A stretch of 64,000 nucleotides of DNA, from positions 69,632,119 through 69,696,118 of the forward strand of contig OZ025248.1 of NCBI GenBank assembly GCA_964019135.1. Direction: 5' to 3'. Every line of letters begins with the position of its first letter. The first letter of the stretch is position 1. Source of the DNA: Arenicola marina (lineage: Eukaryota > Annelida > Polychaeta > Arenicolidae). The translations under genes were made by a program, and so were the position numbers. The notes under the pieces are model-generated. The model was not told the DNA's origin, made no database searches, and saw only the letters and a list, made by a program, of their open reading frames with translations. Below are positions 1-15,000 of the stretch, piece by piece.

Positions 1-1
1 C

Positions 2-3000
2 AACCCTGTGATGCGGGTTATTGCTTTGTTGTCGCCGGCAGTGAAGCGGCTGGGCAGTAAGGGAGAGGCTGATGTGGGTGGAGAGGGTGTTAGTCCGATG
101 GTCACCGACAACAATAACGAAACCTTAGCGACAAGAGCCAAGCCCCGAACTGCTCTACCAGCCCCCTCGCACATCTCCATGGCGCTCCCCAAAGTCAAGG
201 TATGGTTTGCCTACGACCTGCTTGTTAGTGACTTCCTGTTTTTTCTCGGTACGTGTATGTATATACCTTGGGACTAGTTAGCGTGTGACGTATCAACACG
301 TTAAGTTAATCACATCATGGTCGCCTGCTTTGTGCTTCATTGTGGAGGTCACTGAGCTGCACATCAACAGATCCTGGTTGAGTGTTCCATTATGCTCAGC
401 GTCTCAACCCGGAGAGTGTTGTATACATAGTGCAGGTAATAAGCTCCTGATGTTCCTCAAACCAGATGAATTTGTGTTGGTACAAAGGTAGCTTGAAGCA
501 CCAATTCATCTTTTCATTCTAATATGATTGCCATTCCACGATTATAGTGGGGCCGGCGCGACAGCTCATTGGGCTAGAGCGCTCGCATTGAGTGCTCTGG
601 TCACCTGAGAGCCTAACAGCACGTGGTTCCGTGGTTCGAGCCCTGTTATGGTCATGTCTGTGTGGTCGCAGGATAAAGATCCCATGTCTTTCTTCGTAAA
701 GAGTAGGGGGTTACCCCCGGGGACATGGCTCCACTCTCCCTTCCTTCTCCCATTGACGCGATATGACCAAAAGTGGTTGAAGCGTCCTGAATAACCAACC
801 AACCACGATTATAGTAAGGCCAGTCATTGAACTGCAAGCCAATATCACTATGTTGACATTTACATCTATATATCTTTCTGTTTTTTAGGGTTTAAACAAC
901 CTGGGAAATACTTGTTTCTTCAATGCTGTCCTGCAGGTATGTATTATTTTCTTTTAGTGGTAGAAGCTGGTGAGGGTCGTTTGTTAGCGCGAGCCCGTGT
1001 CATTGTAGATGATCTACTACCTTGCCACTAACTTTCATCCATATTATGGAGGATAACGTAGAAGGTCTACGTTGGTGATGATAATATGTTGCGTTATTAG
1101 ACCACCTCTTTCGAAATAAAATATGAGTTGCCAACGCAATATGGCCAACAACGTAATATTGAAACTATAATTACACATTGACAATTCACATATAACATGG
1201 AACATAACATAGTAATTATTGCCTTCAGTATACCATTATTTGCGCTGTGTCTGCGGTCTAGGGATAGCGGACTAAATGTTACTTGTGGCTCTCATTGCCT
1301 GCAGAACATTGGCCAGACGTACGCTCTGGAGAGCGTCCTGAAGGAGAAGGCGGCCAAGGGGACGCCCGTGACGCTCTATGGCAGGGCCTCCTCCAGCGAC
1401 AACGACTCGGACGACGCCAGCCCCCGCGACCAGCCCAAGAAACACGTCACCGACTGCAAGAAAGCCGAACCGGTGAGTCCATGGTGTGGTGTCTGTGGAG
1501 TGTAGATATAATAAGCAATATTGTTTCGTGCTAACGCTCCATTGGCAGCAGACACACTGTGTCCCAAATAGACTAAATCACAGACAATGAGATGATGTAG
1601 TCGCCATGGCAGCAGACACACAGTCCCAAATAGACTAAATCACAAACAATGAGATGATGTAGTCGCCATGGCAGCAGACACACTGTCCCAAATAGACTAA
1701 ATCACAGACAATGAGATGATGTAGTCGCCATGGCAGCAGGCACACTGTCCCAAATAGACTAAATCACAGACAATGAGATGATGTAGTCGCCATGGCAGCA
1801 GACACACTGTCCCAAATAGACTAAATCACAGACAATGAGATGATGTAGTCGCCATGGCAACAGACACACTGTCCCAAATAGACTAAATCACAGACAATGA
1901 GATGATGTTGTCGCTATGGCAGCAGACACACAGTCCCAAATAGACTAAATCACAGACAATGAGATGATGTAGTCGCCATGGCAGCAGGCACACTGTCCCA
2001 AATAGACTAAATCACAGACAATGAGATGATGTAGTCGCCATGGCAGCAGACACACTGTCCCAAATAGACTAAATCACAGACAATGAGATGATGTTGTCGC
2101 CATGGCAGCAGACACACAGTCCCAAATAGACTAAATCACAGACAATGAGATGATGTTGTCGCCATGGCAGCAGACACACAGTCCCAAATAGACTAAATCA
2201 CAGACAATGAGATGATGTAGTCGCCATGGCAACAGACACACTGTCCCAAATAGACTAAATCACAGACCATGAGATGATGTTGTCGCCATGGCAGCAGACA
2301 CACAGTCCCAAATAGACTAAATCACAGACAATGAGATGATGTAGTCGCCAAGGCAACAGACACACAGTCCCAAATAGACTAAATCACAGACAATGAGATG
2401 ATGTAGTCGCCATGGCAGCAGACACACTGTCCCAAATAGACTAAATCACAGACAATGAGATGATGTAGTCGCCATGGCGTGCGCGTGGCCGGTGCAGATA
2501 TAGAGCGCGTATTGTTCAGGGCACGTGCGCGCCATGGCACCTAGATCATGTTATGACGTGTCTTTTAGTCTATTTGCGACAGAGCGTCTACTGCGAATGG
2601 AGCGTTAACATGAAGAAATATTATTTGTTGTCCTAATGAAGGACAACCTTTCAGTCCGAAGTTTCGTGTCATTAAAACGCTCCCGTGGTGCTTGCTCCTC
2701 ACCTCAGGGATTTTCAGAGCGATCGCGATGACTTTAATAGATGTAGATTATTAGTTATTTGTTCTAAAATTGCTAAAAAAAGAAATGTTGTATGAGCGTC
2801 CGTACATTGTATTGTGTGCAGCGTCACCTGGATGTCTTCCTTGGGGAGGCTGGGTGCCTCACTCAGGCGGTCCAGAACTTCTACCTGGACATGCACAGCG
2901 CCAGTCGCAGCAGCACCATCAGTCCCAGCAGCCTCTTCGGACACGTCTGCAAAAAGTTAGTGGAAAAAAACACATTGCTTCGCAAACAATGTCATTAACG

Positions 3001-6000
3001 TTACACATACAGTAATATTTTCCGTAATCTTCCGTAACTTGAAACATTGTTAGCATAGAAATTATGTTTTGTGAGTCTTAGTGTATAAGTACACATGTAT
3101 GGTGTGCGATAAATACGAGGACATTTTTATAAGGCAAGATTCTGACATTTCTGTCGTTGTTGGCCTTCTAACATGTGATAACACACATGTGTCGTTCACA
3201 CAGTCAGACAACGTCTCATCGATGTTTCTGCAGAAGATCGTAACTGTCGTATTTGGTGGAATGTAGGTGTGAAATAGCTGTATGAGCAGCTTTAACCCAA
3301 CAGGATATGATGTGATATAGGATAAGGTTATGGCATTGTTCCTGTCACGGTGCATGTCACGATCAATGTGTTTCATCGTGTGTGTTTTTGACATTCAGGG
3401 CTCCCAGGTTTAAAGGGTTCCAGCAGCAGGACAGTCACGAGTTACTGCGCCACCTGCTGGATGGCATGAAGGGCGAGGAGGTCAAGGTAGGTTGGGGAGA
3501 GGCATATCGCTTGTTCACTAGTCGGGGAGATGTGTGGGCCAAGCTCTTTAATCCGATGCTACATCTGGTGAAGTTCCAGAAACTGATTGTCTGAGACTTT
3601 TTTGCTTGCTGTATCCCGCCATGTTCTGCAATCTTTGTTGCGGAACTTTGTTTGCCGACTTGCTCTCATGTTTAAGTTTGAATTTCCACGTCATAAACTT
3701 GACATCCAATAAGTGAACGACATTGGCTGGATCACAAAACAACTCCCACACAGCCACTGCGAACCAGAGTGACATTGCTCTGTTGGTTAGTAATCGCCTC
3801 ATGGCGTTTCTTGAACGACGCCGATGTGTTGATGCGCTGTGCGGTGTTATATTGCTGGCTTCCAGAGGTCACAAGCGGGCATCCTGAAGGCTTTAAATCT
3901 GTGCGAGAACGTCACCGCCAAGAAGGTAGACGAGGAAACCAAGGCCAGGCTAAAAGGTGAGACTTGACGAAAGCGTTGGCCAGAGAATGGTAAAAACCAT
4001 ATGAAAATTGGTCTGTTTTAAATTACTGGAAGATTAGGAGAAGCGAATACCTCAATAAAGATCCTCATGACTAATTCAAAGTACCTGTAGTACTGTTTAT
4101 GTTTTCCGTGATATGATTGGATGAGCGTGCCTCATGACAGTGGCTCTAGACCAATCAGCGTGGCCGTTTCATGATTCACCCCTCGTCTTGTTTCAGAGTA
4201 CGGCCGCCAGGTGAAGCACACGTTTGTAGACAGCGTCTTCGGCGGCCTGTTCCTGAGTACAGTATTATGTGAAGAATGCAAGACGGTGAGTGTCGGTCCT
4301 GTAATGTTGCCTACTGTGTGACTGTTGTCCGATGTCTTTAGGAGGTGAGCGGGGAGGGGGAGGCACTGGCGTGGCCTAGTGGTTAGCGCACTCGGCTTTG
4401 TCGAGAGACATCTGCCATGTGGGCCGGCCTGTGGGCGTTAAAGATAGAAGATAAACAACCTAATTGGCTAAAGTGTCCTTCTCAAGGTAACCAGCGAATT
4501 CCGAGTTCTGACCAGTTCTTTACCCTTCAGTCTGGCTTTAAAGACTCCTTGCGGGTCTTTGATATGCGCCACAGGCCCGTAAAAATGATAACTTGGGGAT
4601 TGTGCAACGCTTGAATATTCAAATATGACGTCATGTACTGGATGCAAGAAAAAAATGATGGGTGGGAGATTTTGTCCGGCGATTGTTGTTGCCACACTAA
4701 GGGAAATAGGTAAGCGAGAACACATTTTCCATATGGCCATCGTTCTTGATCTAGTTTTACATTCTGTAACTCCAACCCAGTAAAAAACCAGAGTGCTTAA
4801 AATTGGGAGCATTTTCTGTCGAAATGAAAAGAATTAACCGTTTGGTTTTCCCATTTGCTGAAATATATATATTTCCAGATCTTTCAAGTAGTATCAACGC
4901 TCTCATGTGGCCTTTAATGGGTAACAACTTAATGGCTGGTTGATATTCCACTACACAGCTGAAATCCTAGTTTGCTTCTGGAAAACAACATTATGTGACA
5001 TTATGTACAGTGCAAGTGGCAGATTTAGTTTTGCTTTATTGAACCCACTATTGATAAAACCTTTTATTTTGTCTATTTCAGCCTTCGCAGATATTCGAAC
5101 CTTTCCTTGATATTTCATTGCCAATAATGGAGGAAAAGGTAGGTTAATATGCTTGCATACCCCTCCTAAGAAATACGGAACAATGGAAATTGACAATCAC
5201 AATAATCGAAATCGACAATCACTTGAACACTTGGATTGATGTTGTTCTTAAATCATTAAAAAACAATAAATTGATACATTTATTTAGTGATTAAAAACTT
5301 AGTTAGACCTATGACAAATTATCTTTTCCTGACTATTTGCTCTAATACTACATTGGGGGATTACAGAGTAATTTAAGTTTCATTTGAGTCTCATTTAATG
5401 CAGATTAATTGTATGTTGTGATTCCTATTTCTTGTTCAGACGGTTCGCCCTAATAGTACGTGGGGTGGTAGGAAAAAGGACTTCGGTGCCGGATTAGCTA
5501 ATCACTTGGATCCGGTGGCTGTTTCCGGGGGCTCAGCGGATGCGACCTCTGACCTCCACCCCTCCACATCCACGTCACTACCCTCGGCGAAAGGCGGCGG
5601 CAGCAGCAAACACCAAAGTAAAAAAATGAAACAACAGCTGCGCCGGGACAGCAAGGTGGGTGGACGTTATTCATGCCTTGGATCCCATGCTTTGTGTTGA
5701 CGTTATTCATGCCTTGGATCCCATGCTTTGTGTTGACGTTATTCATGCCTTGGATCCCATGCTTTGTGTTGACGTTATTCATGCTTTGGATCCCATGCTT
5801 TGTGTTGACGTTATTCATGCCTTGGATCCCATGCTTTGTGTTGACGTTATTCATGCCTTGGATCCCATGCTTTGTGTTGACGTTATTCATGCCTTGGATC
5901 CCATGCTTTGTGTTGACGTTATTCGTGCCTTGGATCCCATGCTTTGTGTTGACGTTATTCATGCCTTGGATCCCTTGCTTTGTGTTGACGTTATTCATGC

Positions 6001-9000
6001 CTTGGATCCCATGCTTTGTGTTGACGTTATTCATGCCTTGGATCCCATGCTTTGTGTTGACGTTATTCATGCCTTGGATCCCATGCTTTGTGTGGACGTT
6101 ATTCATGCCTTGGATCCCATGCTTTGTGTTGACGTTATTCGTGCCTTGGATCCCATGCTTTGTGTTGACGTTATTCGTGCCTTGGATCCCATGCTTTGTG
6201 TTGACGTTATTCGTGCCTTGGATCCCATGCTTTGTGTGGACGTTATTCATGCCTTGGATCCCATGCTTTGTGTGGACGTTATTCGTGCCTTGGATCCCAT
6301 GCTTTGTGTGGACGTTATTCATGCCTTGGATCCCATGCTTTGTGTGGACGTTATTCATACCTCCCATGCTTTGTGTGGACGTTATTCATGCCTTGGATCC
6401 CATGCTTTGTGTGGACGTTATTCATGCCTTGGATCCCATGCTTTGTGTGGACGTTATTCATACCTCCCATGCTTTGTGTGGACGTTATTCATGCCTTGGA
6501 TCCCATGCTTTGTGTGGACGTTATTCATACCTCCCATGCTTTGTGTGGACGTTATTCATGCCTTGGATCCCATGCTTTGTGTTGACGTTATTCGTGCCTT
6601 GGATCCCATGCTTTGTGTGGACGTTATTCATGCCTTGGATCCCATGCTTTGTGTGGACGTTATTCATACCTCCCATGCTTTGTGTGGACGTTATTCATGC
6701 CTTGGATCCCATGCTTTGTGTGGACGTTATTCATGCCTTGGATCCCATGCTTTGTGTGGACGTTATTCATGCCTTGGATCCCATGCTTTGTGTTGACGTT
6801 ATTCATGCCTTGGATCCCATGCTTTGTGTGGACGTTATTCGTGCCTTGGATCCCATGCTTTGTGTGGACGTTATTCATGCCTTGGATCCCATGCTTTGTG
6901 TGGACGTTATTCATGCCTTGGATCCCATGCTTTGTGTGGACGTTATTCATGCCTTGGATCCCATGCTTTGTGTTGACGTTATTCATGCCTTGGATCCCAT
7001 GCTTTGTGTTGACGTTATTCATGCCTTGGATCCCATGCTTTGTGTGGACGTTATTCATGCCTTGGATCCCATGCTTTGTGTTGACGTTATTCATGCCTTG
7101 GATCCCATGCTTTGTGTTGACGTTATTCATGCCTTGGATCCCATGCTTTGTGTGGACGTTATTCGTGCCTTGGATCCCATGCTTTGTGTGGACGTTATTC
7201 GTGCCTTGGATCCCATGCTTTGTGTTGACGTTATTCATGCCTTGGATCCCATGCTTTGTGTGGACGTTATTCATGCCTTGGATCCCATGCTTTGTGTTGA
7301 CGTTATTCATACCTTGGATCCCATGCTTTGTGTTGACGTTATTCATGCCTTGGATCCCATGCTTTGTGTGGACGTTATTCGTGCCTTGGATCCCATGCTT
7401 TGTGTTGACGTTATTCATGCCTTGGATCCCATGCTTTGTGTGGACGTTATTCATGCCTTGGTTCCCATGCTTTGTGTGGACGTTATTCATACCTTGGATC
7501 CCATGCTTTGTGTGGACGTTATTCATGCCTTGGATCCCATGCTTTGTGTGGACGTTATTCATGCCTTGGATCCCATGCTTTGTGTGGACGTTATTCATGC
7601 CTTGGATCCCATGCTTTGTGTTGACGTTATTCATGCCTTGGATCCCATGCTTTGTGTGGACGTTATTCATGCCTTGGATCCCATGCTTTGTGTGGACGTT
7701 ATTCATGCCTTGGATCCCATGCTTTGTGTGGACGTTATTCATGCCTTGGATCCCATGCTTTGTGTGGACGTTATTCATGCCTTGGATCCCATGCTTTGTG
7801 TGGACGTTATTCATGCCTTGGATCCCATGCTTTGTGTTGACGTTATTCGTGCCTTGGATCCCATGCTTTGTGTGGACGTTATTCATGCCTTGGATCCCAT
7901 GCTTTGTGTGGACGTTATTCATGCCTTGGATCCCATGCTTTTTGTTGACGTTATTCATGCCTTGGATCCCATGCTTTGTGTTGACGTTATTCATGCCTTG
8001 GATCCCATGCTTTGTGTTGACGTTATTCATGCCTTGGATCCCATGCTTTGTGTTGACGTTATTCATGCCTTGGATCCCATGCTTTGTGTTGACGTTATTC
8101 ATGCCTTGGATCCCATGCTTTGTGTTGACGTTATTCATGCCTTGGATCCCATGCTTTGTGTGGACGTTATTCATGCCTTGGATCCCATGCTTTGTGTTGA
8201 CGTTATTCATGCCTTGGATCCCATGCTTTGTGTGGACGTTATTCATGCCTTGGATCCCATGCTTTGTGTTGACGTTATTCATGCCTTGGATCCCATGCTT
8301 TGTGTTGACGTTATTCATGCCTTGGATCCCATGCTTTGTGTGGACGTTATTCATGCCTTGGATCCCATGCTTTGTGTGGACGTTATTCATGCCTTGGATC
8401 CCATGCTTTGTGTGGACGTTATTCATGCCTTGGATCCCATGCTTTGTGTGGACGTTATTCATGCCTTGGATCCCATGCTTTGTGTGGACGTTATTCATGC
8501 CTTGGATCCCATGCTTTGTGTTGACGTTATTCATGCCTTGGATCCCATGCTTTGTGTGGACGTTATTCATGCCTTGGATCCCATGCTTTGTGTGGACGTT
8601 ATTCATGCCTTGGATCCCATGCTTTGTGTGGACGTTATTCATGCCTTGGATCCCATGCTAGAGCATATCTATGGGTTAACGTACTGGGTCTCACATCACG
8701 GCACGATAGAGCCTCGAGTAATATTACAAGGATCCGGCGAGCTGCATTAGAGAACCCTACCACTCGACCAACGCCTTGTTCTGTATTTAAAAATAATACA
8801 ATTTGCCTAAAACACGAATTTATTGTTCTTCGTGACAGAAGAAAGGCAAGAAGTCCGACTCATCACAGGACAAGAATGGGGAGACTGGCGCTGGGAAGGG
8901 GGGGGAAGCCGCTCCGACCATGGCTGACACCCAGACTGTGCCACCCACAGATGTTGCCATGGCCACCACTGGTGCTGCTGACTCTGGTACTCCGCCGAAT

Positions 9001-12000
9001 GCCAACTCGCAGAGCCAAAGTGACTGTGATATGTCAGGTGAGTGGAGTCACGTGTTAAATATGCCTGCTACGTTATTTTGGGATCGGGACAAGAATTTAG
9101 CGTAACGAGTTGCTCCACGTGGAATTCCAACAAGGGATGATGGTAACTTATTTTTAACGGTAAGTAGCGCGCTATATTTGCCGAAAAGTGAACCTGGAGC
9201 CAAACTCTGTATGGATAAGCCGTGTCTGATCTGTTCAACGTATATGCCGATCACAACACACTGACCACCAACATCTCATGGGTCCAAGACCTGGTTCCTG
9301 CATCTGGGCATGTTTCATCCATGTTTCATCCATGTTTCCTCTATGTTTCATCCATGTTTCATCCATGTTTCTTCCATGTTTCATCCCTGTTTCATCCAAC
9401 CCTATTTGCTTGCCCCGGGAGGTTTCTCGATCCAATTAAGGCTTGTGGGCGACTTATACATACCTTGTATTTATTTGCTTTCAGACGCCGACGTCGAAGA
9501 CAACATTGAAAGCGACGTGTCGAGGAGCCGCCTTCACCTCGCCAACGGTGCTGGGGTGCGGGGCGGGGAGGGGCGGGAGGCGCACTGTCCTGAGTGGCAG
9601 CAGCCCGGTATCCCTGGTGACGGCGAGTCGGGCGCCTCGCTGAGCACGGCCAGCAGCATCACCTCCATCGAAAAGTCGGACTCTGCAGGGGCCACGGAGG
9701 AGAGTACGCTCACCGAGACCTCGGCCACTGAGGAGAAGCCCATCCCTGCCGGCGGCGGTGTCAGCGCCCCTAGCGGCGGCGGCGGTGGCGGCGGGGGGTC
9801 GCATTCCGATAGCACGTGTAAAGCCAGCAGCGCCGAGGAATCTGACCACGACCGGCGCGCGCACGCCGCTTCCGTTTCCGCTTCCGCCGTCGGGGCTGAC
9901 GCGGAGGGAGCGGTCGCCGACCGACTGGCAAAGCGCCTGGAAGGCTTGCACCTCCCCGATGGCGGCTGCGGCGGTGGCGCCACCAACGGCGAGGAACCCT
10001 CCCCCCCGACTCCTAACAATGCCAGCCCCCATCCTCGCGTCCATAGCTCCTCCTCCTCCACCTCGTTACCGGCCAAAACTAACAACGCTCACCAAGCGAG
10101 TCGAAAACACGGCCGCTTGACCCCGCAAACCTCGACGGACAGCTACTCGCCGGAGGGTGGTGACCCCTCGGGGTGGCGGGCGGCCGCCCTGGAGGCCAAG
10201 CTCCGGGCCGTGCTGACCCTGGCGCCCCGCTACCAGCCCGTCTCTCAGGAGTGCTCCATCCAGTCCTGTCTCCACCAGTTCACGGCCGCAGAGCTCCTCA
10301 CCGGAAATAACAAGTTTGGCTGCGAGATCTGCACGCGGCACCGGCAACAGACCGCCGGCAAACCAGGTACGGTCACGTGGGGTCCCCGTGGGGTCAAGGA
10401 CGAACGATGTGGTCTGTGCATGCTAAAAATAGTGTTGATGAAAACTGAAGATTCGAGCAGCAATTTGTCTATGCTTCTAAGAGAAAACACTCCAAATTGA
10501 GTATCAGATGGAATATATTTGCATATTTGTTCTATATATATTTTTTATATGTAACATGAGCTGAGACTTTATAAAATAAAATAACCTACTTATAACCTAC
10601 CTATTAGATAGACTTTTGACTTGGTTTTATATTAACGTAGTATTAAATGGAGATTTTGGCTGAATTTTATTAATAAAGTTCATGACAAATAACGGTCTTA
10701 CTCGGGACAAGTGTGTGAACTATGCCTGGTGCCGTTGTTTCCAGACAAGAAGGAGACGCTGTACACGAATGCCAGCAAACAGGTGCTGCTCTTCCAGCCT
10801 CCCGCCGTTCTCACCCTGCACCTGAAGCGATTCCAACAGGTAAGCTCACCGTCTACCTCCCCCCGGGACCTCCCACGTCCACCTCTCACCGGGACCTCCC
10901 ACGTCCACCTCTCACCGGAACCTCCCACGTCCACCTCTCACCGGAACCTCCCACGTCCACCTCTCACCGGGACCTCCCACGTCCACCTCTCACCGGGACC
11001 TCCCACGTCCACCTCCCCCCGGGACCTCCCACGTCCACCTCTCACCGGAACCTCCCACGTCCACCTCTCACCGGGACCTCCCACGTCCACCTCTCACCGG
11101 GACCTCCCACGTCCACCTCTCACCGGGACCTCCCACGTCCACCTCTCACTGGGACCTCCCACGTCCACCTCTCACCGGGACCTCCCACGTCCACCTCTCC
11201 CCGGGACCTCCCACGTCCACCTCTCACCCGGACCTCCCACGTCCACCTCTCACCGAGACCTCCCACGTCCACCTCTCACCGGGACCTCCCACGTCCACCT
11301 CCCCCCGGGACCTCCCACGTCCACCTCTCACCGGGACCTCCCACGTCCACCTCCCACGTCCACCTCTCACCCGGACCTCCCACGTCCACCTCCCCCCGGG
11401 ACCTCCCACGTCCACCTCTCACCGGGACCTCCCACGTCCACCTCCCACGTCCACCTCTCACCGAGACCTCCCACGTCCACCTCCCCCCGGGACCTCCCAC
11501 GTCCACCTCCCGCCGGGACCTCCCACGTCCACCTCCCACGTCCACCTCTCACGGGGACCTCCCACGTCCACCTCTCACCGAGACCTCCTACGTCCACCTC
11601 CCCCCGGGACCTCCCACGTCCACCTCCCCCCGGGACCTCCCACGTCCACCTCTCCCCTGGACCTCCCACGTCCACCTCTCACCGGGACCTCCCACGTCCA
11701 CCTCCCCCCGGGACCTCCCACGTCCACCTCCCCCCGGGACCTCCCACGTCTACCTCTCACCGAGACCTCCCACGTCCACCTCCCCCCGGGACCTCCCACG
11801 TCCACCTCTCACCGGGACCTCCCACGTCCACCTCTCACCGAGACCTCCCACGTCCACCTCTCACCGAGACCTCCCACGTCCACCTCCCCCCGGGACCTCC
11901 CACGTCCACCTCTCACCGGGACCTCCCACGTCCACCTCTCACCGAGACCTCCCACGTCCACCTCGCCCCGGGACCTCCCACGTCCACCTCTCACCGGGAC

Positions 12001-15000
12001 CTCCCACGTCCACCTCGCCCCGGGACCTCCCACGTCCACCTCTCACCGAGACCTCCCACGTCCACCTCCCCCCGGGACCTCCCACGTCCACCTCTCACCG
12101 GGACCTCCCACGTCCACCTCTCACCGAGACCTCCCACGTCCACCTCTCCCCGGGACCTCCCACGTCCACCTCTCCCCGGGACCTCCCACGTCCACCTCCC
12201 CCCGGGACCTCCCACGTCCACCTCTCAGCGGAACCTCCCACGTCCACCTCGCCCCGGGACCTCCCACGTCCACCTCTCACCGGGACCTCCCACGTCCACC
12301 TCCCACGTCCACCTCTCACCGAGACCTCCCACGTCCACCTCCCCCCGGGACCTCCCACGTCCACCTCTCACCGGGACCTCCCACGTCCACCTCGCCCCGG
12401 GACCTCCCACGTCCACCTCTCACCGGGACCTCCCACGTCCACCTCGCCCCGGGACCTCCCACGTCCACCTCTCACCGAGACCTCCCACGTCCACCTCCCC
12501 CCGGGACCTCCCACGTCCACCTCCCCCCGGGACCTCCCACGTCCACCTCTCCCCGGGACCTCCCACGTCCACCTCCCCCCGGGACCTCCCACGTCCACCT
12601 CTCACCGGGACCTCCCACGTCCACCTCCCCCCGGGACCTCCCACGTCCACCTCGCCCCGGGACCTCCCACGTCCACCTCTCACCGAGACCTCCCACGTCC
12701 ACTTTCCCCCGGGACCTCCCACGTCCACCTCCCCCCGGGACCTCCCACGTCCACCTCTCACCGGGACCTCCCACGTCCACCTCGCCCCGGGACCTCCCAC
12801 GTCCACCTCTCACCGGGACCTCCCACGTCCACCTCGCCCCGGGACCTCCCACGTCCACCTCTCACCGAGACCTCCCACGTCCACCTCCCCCCGGGACCTC
12901 CCACATCCACCTCTCACCGGGACCTCCCACGTCCACCTCTCACCGGGACCTCCCACGTCCACCTCCCCCCGGGACCTCCCACGTCCACCTCTCACCGGGA
13001 CCTCCCACGTCCACCTCTCACCGGGACCTCCCACGTCCACCTCCCCCCGGGACCTCACACGTCCACCTCTCACCCGGACCTCCCACGTCCACCTCCCCCC
13101 GGGACCTCCCACGTCCACCTCTCACCGGGACCTCCCACGTCCACCTCTCACTGGGACCTCCCACGTCCACCTCTCACCGGGACCTCCCACGTCCACCTCT
13201 CACCGGGACCTCCCACGTCCACCTCTCACTGGGACCTCCCACGTCCACCTCTCACCGGGACCTCCCACGTCCACCTCTCCCCGGGACCTCCCACGTCCAC
13301 CTCTCACCCGGACCTCCCACGTCCACCTCTCACCGAGACCTCCCACGTCCACCTCTCACCGGGACCTCCCACGTCCACCTCCCCCCGGGACCTCCCACGT
13401 CCACCTCTCACCGGGACCTCCCACGTCCACCTCCCACGTCCACCTCTCACCCGGACCTCCCACGTCCACCTCCCCCCGGGACCTCCCACGTCCACCTCTC
13501 ACCGGGACCTCCCACGTCCACCTCCCACGTCCACCTCTCACCGAGACCTCCCACGTCCACCTCCCCCCGGGACCTCCCACGTCCACCTCCCGCCGGGACC
13601 TCCCACGTCCACCTCCCACGTCCACCTCTCACGGGGACCTCCCACGTCCACCTCTCACCGAGACCTCCTACGTCCACCTCCCCCCGGGACCTCCCACGTC
13701 CACCTCCCCCCGGGACCTCCCACGTCCACCTCTCCCCTGGACCTCCCACGTCCACCTCTCACCGGGACCTCCCACGTCCACCTCCCCCCGGGACCTCCCA
13801 CGTCCACCTCCCCCCGGGACCTCCCACGTCTACCTCTCACCGAGACCTCCCACGTCCACCTCTCACCGGGACCTCCCACGTCCACCTCCCCCCGGGACCT
13901 CCCACGTCCACCTCCCCCCGGGACCTCCCACGTCTACCTCTCACCGAGACCTCCCACGTCCACCTCCCCCCGGGACCTCCCACGTCCACCTCTCACCGGG
14001 ACCTCCCACGTCCACCTCTCACCGAGACCTCCCACGTCCACCTCTCACCGAGACCTCCCACGTCCACCTCCCCCCGGGACCTCCCACGTCCACCTCTCAC
14101 CGGGACCTCCCACGTCCACCTCTCACCGAGACCTCCCACGTCCACCTCGCCCCGGGACCTCCCACGTCCACCTCTCACCGGGACCTCCCACGTCCACCTC
14201 GCCCCGGGACCTCCCACGTCCACCTCTCACCGAGACCTCCCACGTCCACCTCCCCCCGGGACCTCCCACGTCCACCTCTCACCGGGACCTCCCACGTCCA
14301 CCTCTCACCGAGACCTCCCACGTCCACCTCTCCCCGGGACCTCCCACGTCCACCTCTCCCCGGGACCTCCCACGTCCACCTCCCCCCGGGACCTCCCACG
14401 TCCACCTCTCAGCGGAACCTCCCACGTCCACCTCGCCCCGGGACCTCCCACGTCCACCTCTCACCGGGACCTCCCACGTCCACCTCCCACGTCCACCTCT
14501 CACCGAGACCTCCCACGTCCACCTCCCCCCGGGACCTCCCACGTCCACCTCTCACCGGGACCTCCCACGTCCACCTCGCCCCGGGACCTCCCACGTCCAC
14601 CTCTCACCGGGACCTCCCACGTCCACCTCGCCCCGGGACCTCCCACGTCCACCTCTCACCGAGACCTCCCACGTCCACCTCCCCCCGGGACCTCCCACGT
14701 CCACCTCCCCCCGGGACCTCCCACGTCCACCTCTCCCCGGGACCTCCCACGTCCACCTCCCCCCGGGACCTCCCACGTCCACCTCTCACCGGGACCTCCC
14801 ACGTCCACCTCCCCCCGGGACCTCCCACGTCCACCTCGCCCCGGGACCTCCCACGTCCACCTCTCACCGAGACCTCCCACGTCCACTTTCCCCCGGGACC
14901 TCCCACGTCCACCTCCCCCCGGGACCTCCCACGTCCACCTCTCACCGGGACCTCCCACGTCCACCTCGCCCCGGGACCTCCCACGTCCACCTCTCACCGG

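Noticed and set aside
549-640. A functional tRNA gene at the SINE head
   Set aside because: Only the A and B boxes are tRNA-like. The cloverleaf is degraded and the unit carries a SINE body, (aacc)n tail and target-site duplications.
5658-8659. CRISPR-like appearance of regular repeats
   Set aside because: Units are contiguous with no unique spacers, and the host is an animal with spliced genes.
5673-8750. Open frames of several hundred to over 1,000 codons on both strands of the 36-bp array
   Set aside because: The unit is 12 codons without stops, so every array of this unit is open by arithmetic. The array lies inside a spliced intron of the USP gene, and exon phases fit only if it is removed.
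9481-10085. Minus-strand Pro/Ala-rich frames opposite the USP insert exon
   Set aside because: They are antisense shadows of a GC-rich coding exon whose + strand frame fits the USP gene on both sides.
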